This document shows positions 37,015-49,096 of a DNA stretch of 64,000 nucleotides, piece after piece (position 1 is the stretch's first letter; every line of letters starts with the position of its first letter). Under the pieces are notes generated by a model that was given only the letters and a program-made list of their open reading frames with translations, was not told the origin of the DNA and ran no database searches. The DNA lies in the NCBI GenBank assembly GCA_023548195.1, contig JAJHZJ010000414.1:2255676-2319675 (forward strand), written 5' to 3'. A program made the position numbers and the translations under genes. The DNA comes from Bettongia penicillata ogilbyi (taxonomy: Eukaryota > Chordata > Mammalia > Diprotodontia > Potoroidae).

Positions 37015-37255
37015 TTTTTGTTATTATTTAGTCATTTTCAGTTATGTACAACTCTCCATGACCTCTTCCAGGGTTTTCTTGACATTGACACTGGAATGTT
37101 TTGCCATTTTACTCTCCAGTTCATTTTGCAGATGAAGAAACTGAGGCAAACAGTGACTTGCCCAGAGCCACACAAGTAGTAAGTGCTTGAGACCAGATTT
37201 GTACCCTGCCAGGTTTTCCAGACTCTGGTGCAATATAGGGCCACCTAGTTGCCCC
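37015..37255 (-). repeat. Antisense long SINE
   Basis: AGTTATGTACAACTCTCCATG head-reverse, GTTCATTTTGCAGATGAAG and GCCACCTAGTTGCC end; reverse of the 28.8-kb type. Confidence 0.85.
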
Positions 37256-37929
37256 TGAGGAATAACTAATTTAAAAAAAACTGTACTGGGTCATTTGTGA
37301 TAAAAGAATAGGGATAGGACTGAACCTGTGATTTCTTTGATATAGAAAATACTTAGATGGAGAAATTCCCTCTCCCAATATGGGTTGGCACCTTCTTTGC
37401 AATTTATAAACTTAGAAGGTCATCTGGTTCACTGAGAGGTTAAGTGACTTACCCAGGGTCAGACAGCCAGTATGTATTATAAACTAGACTTAAAGTACTT
37501 GGAAGTCCTTAAAAGTAAGGAAATAAGGTGATCACTGAAGATAATTTTCTAGAATATTTCCCTTCTGTCCAGAATTTGGTAGGGTGAGATGAAAATAAAA
37601 AGCTGACCTATGTATGCTACAGCAGTATGCCCAGCATGAGTTTATGTAAAAGGGATAGATCTAAGTCTCCTCCCCTTGTGGAAGCAAACTGCATTAATGT
37701 CAGTATCAAAAGACACTGAAGAATAATATTATCAGTGTCCTGGCCTGAAGTCCTTTGTCTCCCTTAAACCAAAGACCTTATTGTAACCTGAAGTCCTGCT
37801 TTTCACTTGTATCAAAGACTTAAAAAATTGTTCTATAATAAAAGAAATCTAATTCAGGAAGGAATTTTGATTCCTTTAAACTAAGCTTCTTAGGAAGAGA
37901 GTTTTTCTTTTCTTATGGTGAATAAGAGG

Positions 37930-38690
37930 AGGAATGTCATTTGATTAATCTCACCTCAGACACTTGACACTCACTAGCAGTGTGACCTTGGGCAAGTCAC
38001 TTAACCCCAACTGCCTCATCCTGGGTCATCATCCTGGTGAACATCTGGTCACTGGATTCAGACGGCTCTGGAGGAGAAGTGAGGCTGGTGACCTGCACAG
38101 CCCTCCCTCACTCAAAACAAAGTCAAGTGCAAGTCATGTCATTATTTCTCTGATGGCATGGTCTTCTTTGGCAACGAGGGACAAACACACAATCCAGTTA
38201 AAAGAGGTTATCTACATGTTCATCCCTGACTAAATTGAAGGTTGAGAATTATCTGGAATTACACAGAATTTAAGCAGGAGGCAGGAAGAAGGCACAGTGG
38301 ATGAGGTGCTGGGTCTGGAGTACAGAAAGTCTGAGTTCAAATGTAGCCTCTGATCCTAAATGTTTGATCCTGGGGAAGTCACTTTACCCCATTGCCGCAA
38401 AAAAAATTATTTTATATTATGTATTCAAGGCATCACCAAACACAAACAATACCATATAGAAAGAAAAACTAAAAATAATTTTAATTATGAAACCTAACAC
38501 ACATTCCTGAACCTCTGTTGCCTCAGTTTCCTCCCCTATAAAATAGGGATAATAATAGTTGTGCCTACCTCCCAGAGATGTTATGAGGAATGAGATAGTA
38601 TTTGTAGCTTAGTGCCTGGCACAAAGTAAGTGTTGAATAAATGCTAGCTGCTATTATTATTATCTGAACCACTTTCCAAATGTTAAGAAT
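37930..38690 (+). repeat. Three SINE pieces
   Basis: 37930-38225 is a different SINE body (GATGGCATGGTCTTCTTTGG, CAACGAGGGACAAACACAC). 38280-38405 is a tRNA-headed piece. 38505-38690 is MIR-class with GCCTCAGTTTCCTCCCC and a TTATTATTATT tail. Confidence 0.75.
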
Positions 38691-40763
38691 TTTCTGAGCT
38701 CTTGTGATGTTATTAATACATTTTATCTCATAACTCACTAACCTAACAGAGGAAGTATTCTACAGGAACCTCAGGGCATCTTGCCCTCAGGCTAAAATGA
38801 GCTCAATTGTTATAACTTGGGAGTGGGTGCTCAATGCCCAAGGGTGTACAGGTGGTAGCCAAAGGGAAAATTATTCACTTTAGCTGGTCCAGCAAGAGGA
38901 GGAAGGAGCTACCCCCTTTCCTTTTGGGAGAGGAAGTGAAAGAATGAATGCTCAACTAACTTCACCGCACAAGAACCCCTGGGGGTTGAATTGTTGATTA
39001 AGGTAAATAAGAGAGGTTCACCTTTGACTTGATTGAAAGTGGAATTAAGAGGGAGTCATAGATTGTATCATGAAATCTCTTTTGCATTAACATTATTATT
39101 GTTTCCTTTAACCAAACAAAAAGGCCCACATATTAGCTGCATGCCTATTTTTGATTTCATCATGGGATTTTGCCTTTTATTTCATGATGCCTGTAAAATG
39201 TAGGAATAAATTGTTTGAGACAAAGAGAATTTCAATTAACAGGACTCTGCCCATCTATACTCTTTGCAAACAGAAATACTTTAATATAATAATCATCTGA
39301 CAGTTTTTTTTTTAAATCTTAAAGTACAGATTTTTTTCCTCCCTGCCCTGTAAGTTCTTGTTCTATATGAGTGGAAATGTTTAACAGAGGGAGGTTAGGT
39401 GGATATTCCAATGTAGGTTTCACCTAGTTCTATAACCATGGCAAAGCACTTTATGTAGCTGTCTCAGTATCTTTATCTACAAAAATGTAGCCTTGTCTAG
39501 GGGCACACAGTTAGTAAGTGTGTGAAGTCAGAGGTGAACTCGGAAAGATAAGTCTTCCTGGTTACATGCCTGTCACTCTATCTACTTTGAACTACCTACA
39601 GAATTATGAGAAAAGCACTTCGGGAATTGTAATGTGCTTCCCAAATCTGACTTCCTATTGGGGACAGTTAGCTCATGTGTCTTCTGCATGTAAGGAGTAC
39701 AGAAGGAATTAATAAGGAAGAAGTGAAATTCCCATTACCCCACCTTATCTAGAGCCAACACCCAACATCCTTCTTTTCAAAACATATGGCAGTCTTTCTG
39801 TTGTAGGTTGACACTAGGCACATGGAAGCCCACCATAAGAAGTCATTTATTCACTCCTTATCTTAGCAAAGACATTACAAATGGAGTAGGGAAGAGAGAG
39901 ACAACTTCAGAGTCAGGACAACTGGGTCCAGATCCCACCACTGGAGATGTGACCTTAGGCAAGTCACTAAACCAGAGATTGCTAAGGAAATCCCTGAGAC
40001 TTCTAAATTGCATAACAAGTGTCATTGTGCATCGGGAGGAAATGTCTTTTGGAGAAGTTCCCTGTACCAATGATAGCACAGGTCCAGATCTTTCCCCCAC
40101 CCAAAATATCAGCATAAGCCCAGGAGAAAAGAGTCAAAGAAGGGAAAACAGAAATCAGTTCTCTGAGTGCTGTGGATGCATAGAGACAGTACTTCAAGAC
40201 ATCCAGAGAGTTCTTTCCATATTCCAAGTGGAAAGCTTAGCTTTCCTCATAGTTCCATATAAAGTTCTCTTCCATTAAGCCTCCTACCTCCTCCTCCTCA
40301 GTTTAGATCACCTAACTCTAAGCTCAGTCTCTGAGGTGACTTCATTGTGTAGTGGGTCAACAGCAAGACTTCATTTTCTGATACTTGCTACGAGTGTGAC
40401 CATGGGCAAGTTATTCAGTCTCTCTTGGCCTCAGATGTCTCTTCTGTTAAATAAGCACAATAGTACTGCTAAGCATACCTTAGTTTACATAGGGCTAGCC
40501 TTAGAGTCAGAGCTGGATTCAGATCCCATTTTAGAATACATACTATTTGACCGTGAACAAATTAAATTCTATGAACCTGTTTCCTCATCTGTAAAATACA
40601 AATACCACCTATCTCAAAAAGTTGCTCTGAGGCTCAGATAATGTACATAAAGTGCTTTGTGAACTTCAAAACATTGTATAAATTTCAGCGTTGTAACAAT
40701 CAAGTAGATGCCAATTGATTAGGAAGGGGAAAGCAGAATTAAGTTAGCGGTAGATATTATTAC
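38691..40763. other. Intron 5' of giant exon: SINE traces, otherwise unassigned
   Basis: 39490-39590 is an antisense SINE piece (GGGCACACAGTTAGTAAGTG). 40330-40695 holds two MIR-class copies (CATGGGCAAGTTATTCAG; CCTCATCTGTAAAATACAAA). 38691-39480 and 39600-40320 show no recognisable gene. Confidence 0.5.
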
Positions 40764-41000
40764 CTTGGCAATCAGAAAACTCAATCAGAGCTGAATTGTC
40801 CTTTGGGAAATACTGGACTTTGGTTATTGGTCCCCCTCCATTATTGGGGTTCTCAAAGAAAAGAGTGATGTAACTTTCATTGATATTGGGGGGCAGGTTT
40901 TCCACCAGGATGGTACTTGTCTCTTTCAGAGGTTCTACAAAAATCTTTTTCTCTTGGACTATTCGGTTTTGAGAACAACGATCAACAAATGTCTTTGTAT
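40764..41000 (-). CDS. PARP14: PARP14 exon, third RRM-like domain
   Basis: 237 nt, phase 1 in and phase 1 out, between TTCTTCACAG and CCAAG/GTAATA. The product runs DTKTFVDRCSQNRIV to STILVENLPPNINESYI, LFFENPNNGGGPITKVQYFP and SALIEFSDCQ. The LFFENPNNGGG motif is the most characteristic: human PARP14 has LFFENPYNGGG, and PARP10 has a related form. It is an RRM-like fold with RNP-like strands VENLPP and ALIEF. Intron 3' of it is 8.8 kb. Confidence 0.95.
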
Positions 41001-41239
41001 CTGTGAAGAAAAATACAGTGATCATTAGTATATATTAAACCTTTTGTCAAGGAAGAAAACTAATTTAAAAAGTGCTTTATGAAGAGTGACTGAAGTGAAG
41101 ATTCCTTGGTGAGAATTCACACTCTTAATAGAACCCTTGGGATATAATCCCAATTTTAGAAGGGGAACACTTCTATGCTGGTGTTGTACTTGGAAGCTCC
41201 TGGTTAAGTAGAGTAGAACTCTTCTGAAAGAGATCATCC

Positions 41240-42870
41240 ACTGGCCCTCTGCCAGTAACTATCCAGTTCAACCATTGCTATTTATTGAATAGTAACTAAC
41301 AGTTACTATTCAATTAAACAAATATGTTTTTAAAATAATCATTATGTTGCAGTACTGTGCTGGGTACTGGAGGCACAGGATGATATAAAGAAGGCAAAGA
41401 TACTGATTTCAAGACATTTACAATTTTACAGGAGGAAAATATACTACTACATAAATATAAATAGAGAGCTATATACTACATAAATAACTATACAATAGCA
41501 AAGTGGGGTAAGTGCTATGAGAAGTAGTAGGAGGAAGAGAAGAAGAGAAGCTTTTCAACTGAGTGAGTCAGGCACAGTTTCATGGTCAAAGTAGCCCCTG
41601 ACCTGGGTCTTAAGGAAAGGGAGTTAAAAAAACAGAGCTGGAAAGAAAGTATCCATGCCAAGATGAGGATTACCAGAGCTGAGATACTGAGTTAGAAGTG
41701 AGTGGGATGAAGAAAGGGATAGAGAACAGTCTGCTCTGACTAGATAATGTAGTATACAAAATGAATTGATAAGCTAAAAATGTAAAGATAAACTGAAAAA
41801 ATGGGGTTCAAAATGGGGCACAAAGATGAAAATTGTGTTTTGTTGTTTTCATTCAATTATTTCAGTCATGTTTGCATCTTTGTAACGCCATCTGGTTTTC
41901 TTTGGTAGGGGGGTAGGTTGAAGAAAGATAATGGAATGATTTGACATTTCCTTCTCCAGCTTACTTTTTTAACAGATGAGAAAAAGTGAGGCAAACAAGG
42001 TCAAGTGCCTGGTCTAGGGTCACACAGTTAGTAAGTGTGTGAAGTCAGAGTTGAACTCGGGAAGATAAGTCTTCCCGGTTACAAGCCTGTCACTCTATCT
42101 GCTGAGCCACCTAGGTATCCATACCAGAGCACTCCAATTTAGAGAAATCAGTAATGTACATTTTATTTTTCTGCCTTCAACTAGTTTCACAATAGCTGGG
42201 ATCCTCAGATTCTGGACTCAGGGGTCACTTCCTCTATAAAGCTTTTTGTGCTTCTAAAAGTGCTTTCTTTACCATCCTGCACTTTGCACAGAACTCTCCT
42301 TTTCTCTTATATTGTGGTGAAGTAAGTAGAGTGTTAGACCTGGACCCAAGATCTATGTTCAAATATGTCCTTAGGCACTAGCTGTTAGAAACTTGGTCGA
42401 TTAAGTCTCTTTGAAAACCTCACTTTCTTCATCTGTAAAATGCAAATAAAAACAGCTGCAGAATTTTCCTTACAGTGTGAAGTTCAAATAAACTAATGTA
42501 AATAAAGTGCTTTTCAAATCTTCAGATATCATATAAATGTCAGCTACTATAATTCCACACATATACTGAGCTCATAATGATAAAGTCCTGTTTCCTATTA
42601 AAACACACCAGAACTTGGAATCAAAACAATGTCCCTTATTACCATGCTGATAAATGCAATAACCTTTCATTGGATAGTAGATTTAGAGTGGAAACAGACC
42701 TTAAAGGTCATCAAGTCCAACCTCCACCTTGTACAGATGAAAAAGTGAAGTCTCAAAGGCATTAAGTGGTGTCCCCAGGATCATAAAGCTAGGTTCTGAG
42801 ATAGGATATGAACTCAGATCTTTGTGTGTCTAAATCCAGCCTTCTGTCCCCTATTACCTAAGCTACCTGT
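41240..42870. repeat. Intron repeats between RRM exons
   Basis: 41330-41740 is an old interspersed repeat (CTGTGCTGGGTACTGGAGGC) that also resembles 46.03-46.31 kb. 41840-42125 is an antisense long SINE. 42310-42560 is a MIR-class SINE. 42660-42860 is a further SINE-like piece (GTCATCAAGTCCAACCTCC). Confidence 0.6.
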
Positions 42871-43043
42871 CAACCTACCTACATAAGTCTTCAAAGATTT
42901 CATGTATTGAGAGACAGAAAAGGTATTAGAAACTACTAGAAGGGGTATTCAAAGATGGCCCACTTCTTTGCTAATCAGAATCTCAAGGCATGACATAAAG
43001 GCTATTTGGGGGTGCTTATTTTCAAATTTTTACTCAGGCTTAC

Positions 43044-43292
43044 CAATGTTTTTCAGAAAGGTTAACACAGCAGTTTCTGCTTCTGGTATGATTTCTACTT
43101 CAAAATCTCCTTCAGTTTTTGACAAACCACTAATGTTCTCCACCAGCAAAACTAGGAGATACTCATCGTCTGGATCTTGAATATTTTTAAGTGCAACCAA
43201 AGAAGGAACATTTTCAGAACCTTTGGACATGTCCTTTGTCTCATCCATTCTTCTGCCCAGTGGGAGCTTTGTGTCCTGGTCTTCTGATACAT
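43044..43292 (-). CDS. PARP14: PARP14 exon, second RRM-like domain
   Basis: 249 nt, phase 1 in and phase 1 out. The acceptor was set at AAACTAG because the split codon then gives DVSEDQDTKLPLG, parallel to human DVSEELDTKLPLD. An upstream AG (at AATTAG) stays open but breaks that alignment. Diagnostic stretches are VPSLVALKNI, LLVLLVENISGLSK and FEVEIIPEAETAVLTFLKNI. The last two match the human beta strand/helix of an RRM-like fold (LLVENISGL...VEII...VAVVTFQKHI). Donor ATTG/GTAAGC is strong. Confidence 0.92.
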
Positions 43293-43876
43293 CTAGTTTT
43301 AAGGACACAAAAACATCCCTAATTAGGATTACAAACATTATTACCAGAATGAGAAGTTATAATGCATGCTTCTCTTCTTATCACTTTCTAGTATTTTGAG
43401 TAAGTTCGTTGAAAATAGATGTTCTCTACAACCAAGAAGAACAATGAGCTTGTCCAGAAAATCCAATAATCCCTCAGACAAATGTTTACTTAAGATTAAA
43501 TTTTCAATTTCCAATCCATGGAGTTTCCCTTATGCCCACTAGTGAAGAAAATGCAGTAAAAACCAGAGTAACAGCTGGACTTCATCCACGGGCCATAGCT
43601 AAAAAGGAAAAAAACAGCAACAACCAGATCTTCTCAGGGAAAGACGGAGAAACACAGGTGGGAGGAAGGACAGTTTAATGTGGGATAATGAGCTAGCACA
43701 TTGCATTGAAATGAACACATTCAGATTTATTTGCTGGTTCTTACCATTCTTGCCTTGCAACCATAAGTCATTCATGCATAAGACAACTCAAAATCAGGTA
43801 AGGAATTCTAATATTTAAGAAGAAAAACAATTTACTTGTTGTATGTACATCAGACTAATTCAGGATTAACTGTTAC

Positions 43877-43910
43877 CTTGTTCTTGGGGTCTCGCTTTGA
43901 TCTTGGACTC
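43877..43910 (-). CDS. PARP14: PARP14 34-nt microexon
   Basis: Acceptor TCTTTAG, 34 nt, then donor AAG/GTAACA. It encodes ESKIKARPQEQ plus one base, matching the human linker beginning ESKTKEDVKEPD. It enters in phase 0 from the exon at 46508 and leaves in phase 1 to the exon at 43292. Both neighbours require exactly these phases, which supports so short an exon. The segment is a charged, probably disordered linker between the first and second RRM-like domains. Confidence 0.82.
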
Positions 43911-44299
43911 CTAAAGACCAAACGAAAAAACAAGCATTAAGGAGAATGCCTTTCCACTTACAAGACATGGCTGGGATCAGCCTAGAACACCTGCATGAAA
44001 TAAATATACTCAATTCTGTGGTTGTCTAAGTTCAACAAATTCATAATGCAAGTAAGACATAAATTCTTCTGTACCTATTCACTGGTCAGTTTACACCTTA
44101 AAGAACTGTGTTCACTTGTAGGGGCCATATTTGAAGAGAGAACATGACAAACTGATGATAATTCTTTGGAAAGTTATTAGAAGGGAAGAGAAGGGAACAG
44201 AGTTTACGAGCCCAAGAGAAGGAAACAGGAGTAGGGATTAAATTATGGAGAAGTACAAGAGAGGTATGGGCAGGACATGGTCCCTCGCACTTCAGGTGA

Positions 44300-45665
44300 G
44301 GCTTCCCGCCAAGATGACTGATTGAAATAGAGATAGACTACCTAGTTCCCACATTAATGTACAAAACCCTGAGGTTCTCAAGAGACTGAATAATGATTTT
44401 TTGTAAAGATCCAATAAAAACCATAGTAAATGACTTCTTGCTCACCAGAGCTGCATGTTACCTCACCCAATATCCAAAGACAACAAGAAAAGTGACTTCC
44501 ACCAATGACTCTGTGAGCAGTGATGGGCCTGACACATGCACAGCTGACAAAGTTTTGAGGCCAGAGGTAGCAACAGTCAGGTGCTCCCCAAGAAAGCCCT
44601 GCAATGTCCTGATCTGGGGTGCCAGAAATGGCCTTCAATATTCATTGCTCTGAAACTCAAAGATCCACTAAGGGACTGGGGAGAGGGTCAGTCTTCAGAA
44701 AGCAGAGGTCAATATAAAAACCCAGGTGACCTTGAAGAAGACACAGCAGAATAGGCCACATCACTCAAAAGCCCAACAATGGGGTGGAGCTGGCATTAAG
44801 CTCTAATTCAGGAATTAGAGCTGGCCAGATGAGTAAATCAAACATAAAATATAACCTCTATAAAAATTATTGCAAACATAAATATTTCCTCCCAAAAGAA
44901 GGAGATAGTAGCTTTAAAACAACCACTAGCAGAGACTCAGATGAAACAATGAATTTTCCAGAAGGACTAACTATATGATTCCCTAACAGAAGTGGAGAAA
45001 GAGACAATTTAAAAAATGTTTTTAAAACTCCGAAAGAATCGAAAGAGGAAGTAGGAAGTCTTCTCTAAATAACAGATGGTGGCACAGTAGGTACAGGGCT
45101 GGACCTGGAATTAGGAAGACCTGAGTTCAGATCTGACCTCAGACGCTTTCTAGCTGGCTGAGTCACTTTACCTCTGTTTGCCTCAATTCCCTTGTGTGTA
45201 AAATGGGGGTAATGATAGCCTCTACCTCCCAGGCTTGTATGGAATACATGAGATAATTATTGTAAGTGTTTTAGCACAATGCCTCCACAGAGTAAGTGCT
45301 AAATAAAGGTTAGCTATTATTATTATGAAACCCAGAATAGATGAAACAATAAGTAATATTGAAAAGGGACTGCTAGATTACAAGAAAATGAAAATATTGA
45401 AAAAATACAAAAATTATGATGCCCTCCCCCAAGAAAATGGCTCTAGTAAACAAGACAAGGTGGAATAATTTAGAATCTTTGGAATCCCAAAATGATAATA
45501 AAAATAAAATGTTTGGACATCATTTTAAAGAAAATTTATTTGCATGAAAACTGCCCAAATCTGCAGAACCAGAAGTCTAAATAAAGATAGAAAAAAATCC
45601 ATCATAATTGCCTTGTAGAAAACTGAAAAGGAAAAATCTCAGCAATATTAAAGTCAAATATTTAA
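44300..45665 (+). mobile_element. Old L1 5' end and ORF1 remnant, split by a SINE
   Basis: CCCGCCAAGATGACTGATTG is an L1-type 5' start. 44860-45060 and 45345-45660 are ORF1-like (AGAATCTTTGGAATCCC, GCAATATTAAAGTCAAA). A tRNA-class SINE sits at 45070-45340 (GGTGGCACAGTAGGTACAGG... TTATTATTATG). All frames are broken. Confidence 0.6.
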
Positions 45666-46507
45666 AGAGGTTAAGTGACTTGCCAGCTAGCAAGTGTCAG
45701 GCTGGATTTGAACTCAGGTCTCATTGACTATGCTGTACTTCTCTACCTTTACTCAGCCATCTCGACTGTCATGGGAATTTGTTTTGCTTGTTTATGCATT
45801 ATTTTTACAAGGGGCTTGTTTTCCTTTTGTAATGAGGAAGAGAAGGGACAGAAAAATAAATGCTTGTTAACTGAAAAATGGAAACACTATTTTAAAAATT
45901 GAATCCAGCTGAATTAAACTGAATGTCCCATAGGTAGTTCTCCATACATCTTTTGGTTTTGAAAATTATAATATTCATTGCTTTTTCCTTCCTGTAAACA
46001 TATTTATCCCACTTGGAGCTTCTTCAGTTCAAAAACTGTGTATTAGGTACCTATTTTGTGTGGGTACTTGACATATAAAGAAGAAAATGTTCCTACCATC
46101 AAACTGATATTTTACTTGGAGGATAAAAGAGGAATAAGTAAATACAAAATGGATACTAAATAATACAAAGTGATTTTAAGAGGTAAGGACAACCAACATC
46201 TGGAAGGAGGAGGATGGGAATCAGGAAAAGTCTTGTCAATGAGGTGGCACCTGAGCTATGACTTGAAGGAAGAGGTGGTTCTAGGAAGCTGAGAAGGACC
46301 AAGGAATGTGCTGGTCTTAGTTTTCTATTCCTTCTACAATATTATTCTAGCTTCTTAAGCACTATAAGCACTTGTTATTTTCAACATGACCAAGAATTCA
46401 CACTTCTCTCTTTCATATCTTGCTCCTGCTTCCAGGTAGTGAATCCCTTCTCAATTGCCTGAAAAAGCACCCCACTTCCTTTTTGATCATGTGTAAGATA
46501 TATTTAC

Positions 46508-46638
46508 TCTTGTTGGGATTTCTTCTTCCTTTTCTTCATCGGCTTCCTTTGCTGTAGGCAGTCTGAGAGTGAGCTTCAATTTTTCTTCTCCTGGCAAGTC
46601 TAACTCATGATTTTCTCTCTTAAGGACTCGTTGCTTGG
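46508..46638 (-). CDS. PARP14: PARP14 exon, N-terminal RRM-like end
   Basis: 131 nt between a strong acceptor (CATCTTTTTCAG) and the donor AGA/GTAAAT. It begins with two bases of a split codon and ends in phase 0. The product contains KQRVLKRENHELDLPGEE and then KLKLTLRLPTAKE. It follows the human segment RQKVLERKNHEL...FKLTVQLPATPDE, a strand-rich piece of the first RRM-like domain, and ends in an acidic tail (EADEEKEEEIPTR). The acidic linker differs most from human, as expected for a fast-evolving antiviral gene. Confidence 0.88.
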
Positions 46639-47029
46639 CTGAAAAAGATGTGTGAAATCCAGATTATAATGCGGTGATCTTTAAAAAGGAAAAAAATGTT
46701 GTACTGGTTTTGAACCCTATTTTCATATTTTTTTTGCTTTATACCTATAAGCTGTATTTACAAATATCATTCCCCTTCCGTTATTCAATGAAGTATACCT
46801 TGTTACAATGAATAAAAAATAAAGAGAAGAAAAAAGCAGTTTGACAAGATCAACAGATTGCATCTTGTGAATTCTGCAATATTTTATAACCATTGTCCTT
46901 TATAAAGAAACAAAATGAATTTTCTCAACTCTTCTCAACACTAAATTTGGTCATTATTACAAAGGAAATAACATACTAAAATATTCATACTTTTTAACTC
47001 AGAGATTTCACAGTTAGGTACATACTCCA

Positions 47030-48785
47030 ATAGTAATAATGATTATAGCTAACATATATGTAGCACTTACTATATGCCAAGCTCTGTGCTAAGTACCTTA
47101 TAATTATTATCCCATTTGATTCTCATAACAACCCTAGGATTTAGGTGATATTATCATCCCCATTTTACAAATGAGGCAACAGGCAAACAGAAACTGAGAG
47201 ACTGCCAAGGTCACGCAGTTAATAACACGGGAGTCCAAATTTAAACTCAGGTCTTCCTGACTCCAGGCACAGCATATCAAGCATGTCACTGATAAAAAAG
47301 TAACTCTCCATATACACCAAAATATTTAGATGGTTACTTATGTGGCAGTAAAGAATTGAAAATAAAGTAGAAGCCTCTTGGGGAATGAGTAAACAATTGT
47401 GATATAGGAGTTAATGAACTATTGCTATGCCATAAGAAATGACAAATGTTAAGAATACAGAGAAGCATGGGATGATTGTGAACTGAGGGAAAGTGAAGTA
47501 AGCATAACCAAGAAAAAATAGATACATAATGACTACTACAATATAAAGTGGAAAGCACAACCACCATAAAAAAAGTTGAAAATGAATGTAGCAAACAGAA
47601 GGAATCAGACAAGCAGAACAGATTTGAAATTTATGGGTTGGATTTATTATATTCTTAGAAGAAAGACTAACTCTACATATGAGACTCAAAGTTTCATGTT
47701 GACCCCAAAGACAAGATATGAGAAGACAGCCCTGATCCATTCCTTCACAAAAGAATTCAAGTTAAAATAACATCAAAGTTCTCCTGTGTACCCTTAAGGT
47801 CAGCAAAGTTGACAAAAGAGAAAATGACAGATGTTGGAGGTGATGTGAGAAAAGAGGCATATTGACAATACTGGTAACGTTATGAATTGGTTCAATTACT
47901 CTGGAAAGCAATATGAAATTATATCTCCAAAATCAATAAACTGTGCACATACCTTTGACCCAGCAGCATAACTAAAATTATATCAAAAAAAAAAAGACAA
48001 AAAAGGCCTTTATGTACAAAAAATATTTACAGCAGCTCTTTTTTGTAACAAAGAATTGGATCACTTCTAGAAAGGGAAGGGGAAAAAGATAGCTTTTATA
48101 TAGCACCTACTGCGTGCCAGCACTGTGCCAAGTGTTGTTGTTATTGTTTTTACAAGAATCATCTCATTTGATCCTCACAATATCTCTGCCAAGTAGGGGC
48201 TATTATAGTCCTCAATTTACTACTGAGGAAAATGGAGACAGACAGAGGTTAAATGAATTGCCCAGGATCACATGGTTACTCAATATCAGAGGCCAGATTT
48301 GAACTGAAGTCTTCTTAAGGAAGACCTCAACTCCATCCTCTGCACTACCAGATGCCTCAGCTGGAGGCTTGGTAGTTTGCAGATGTCAAGGTCACCTGAA
48401 TAAAGCCTCAAAGGATATCAGTGAATAGATATAGATAGGATTCAGAAAGCGGAACTGCTTTTCCACAGTTATAAGAACATAGAGGGTTTGGGAAGTACAT
48501 GGAAGGAGAGAAGGCAGAACAGAAAATGACTTGGGAAAGAACATAACCAATAAATAATAAGACTTAATTTTACAAGTATCTTATGAGTTATCTCAGTTGA
48601 TCTTAACAAGTTAGTAAGGGAGATACTGTTATTGTCCTTATTTTACAGATATGGAAACTGAGGCATATAGAAGCTAAGTAATGTGCTCATAGTCACACTG
48701 TTAGTGTCCCTGGTAGAATTTGAACCCAGGCTGAAGTTCAGTGCTCTATGCATGGTGTCATGACCTAGCTGCTATGAGTAAAAAG
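47030..48785. repeat. L1 3' fragment flanked by antisense SINEs
   Basis: 47030-47290 is an antisense MIR-class SINE. 47300-48055 is L1 3'-end text on the plus strand (CCTTTGACCCAGCAGCAT, GCATAACCAAGAAAAAATAG). 48080-48365 and 48560-48785 are two more antisense SINEs (CTACTGCGTGCCAGCACTG; TATTTTACAGATATGGAAAC). Confidence 0.72.
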
Positions 48786-49083
48786 GAATATATAAAATTT
48801 GCCTGGAAAGGTAAGTTAATTTCAGGCCTTGAATGCCAACCTAAGTCACTTATATTTCATCCCATAAGGAGGGGAACACAATCCCTGATCCCCTTATCTC
48901 AGCCTTGCCTCTAAGTGCCCTGATTTGAGCTAAGCATTAAAGGACAGGTAGAATGGAGAAAGGGGAAGAGATGTGATATCATATAATATTCTCTACCTCC
49001 CCACTCACCTTCCATCTGTATCTATGAATTCTTATTCATTTAAATTTTTATTCCTTCAATATCCAGTTCTGATCTGACCTTTC

Positions 49084-49096
49084 AAGAAAGCCTCTC
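49084..49096 (+). repeat. Target-site duplication, left, full-length L1
   Basis: AAGAAAGCCTCTC, identical to 58482-58494. Confidence 0.88.
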
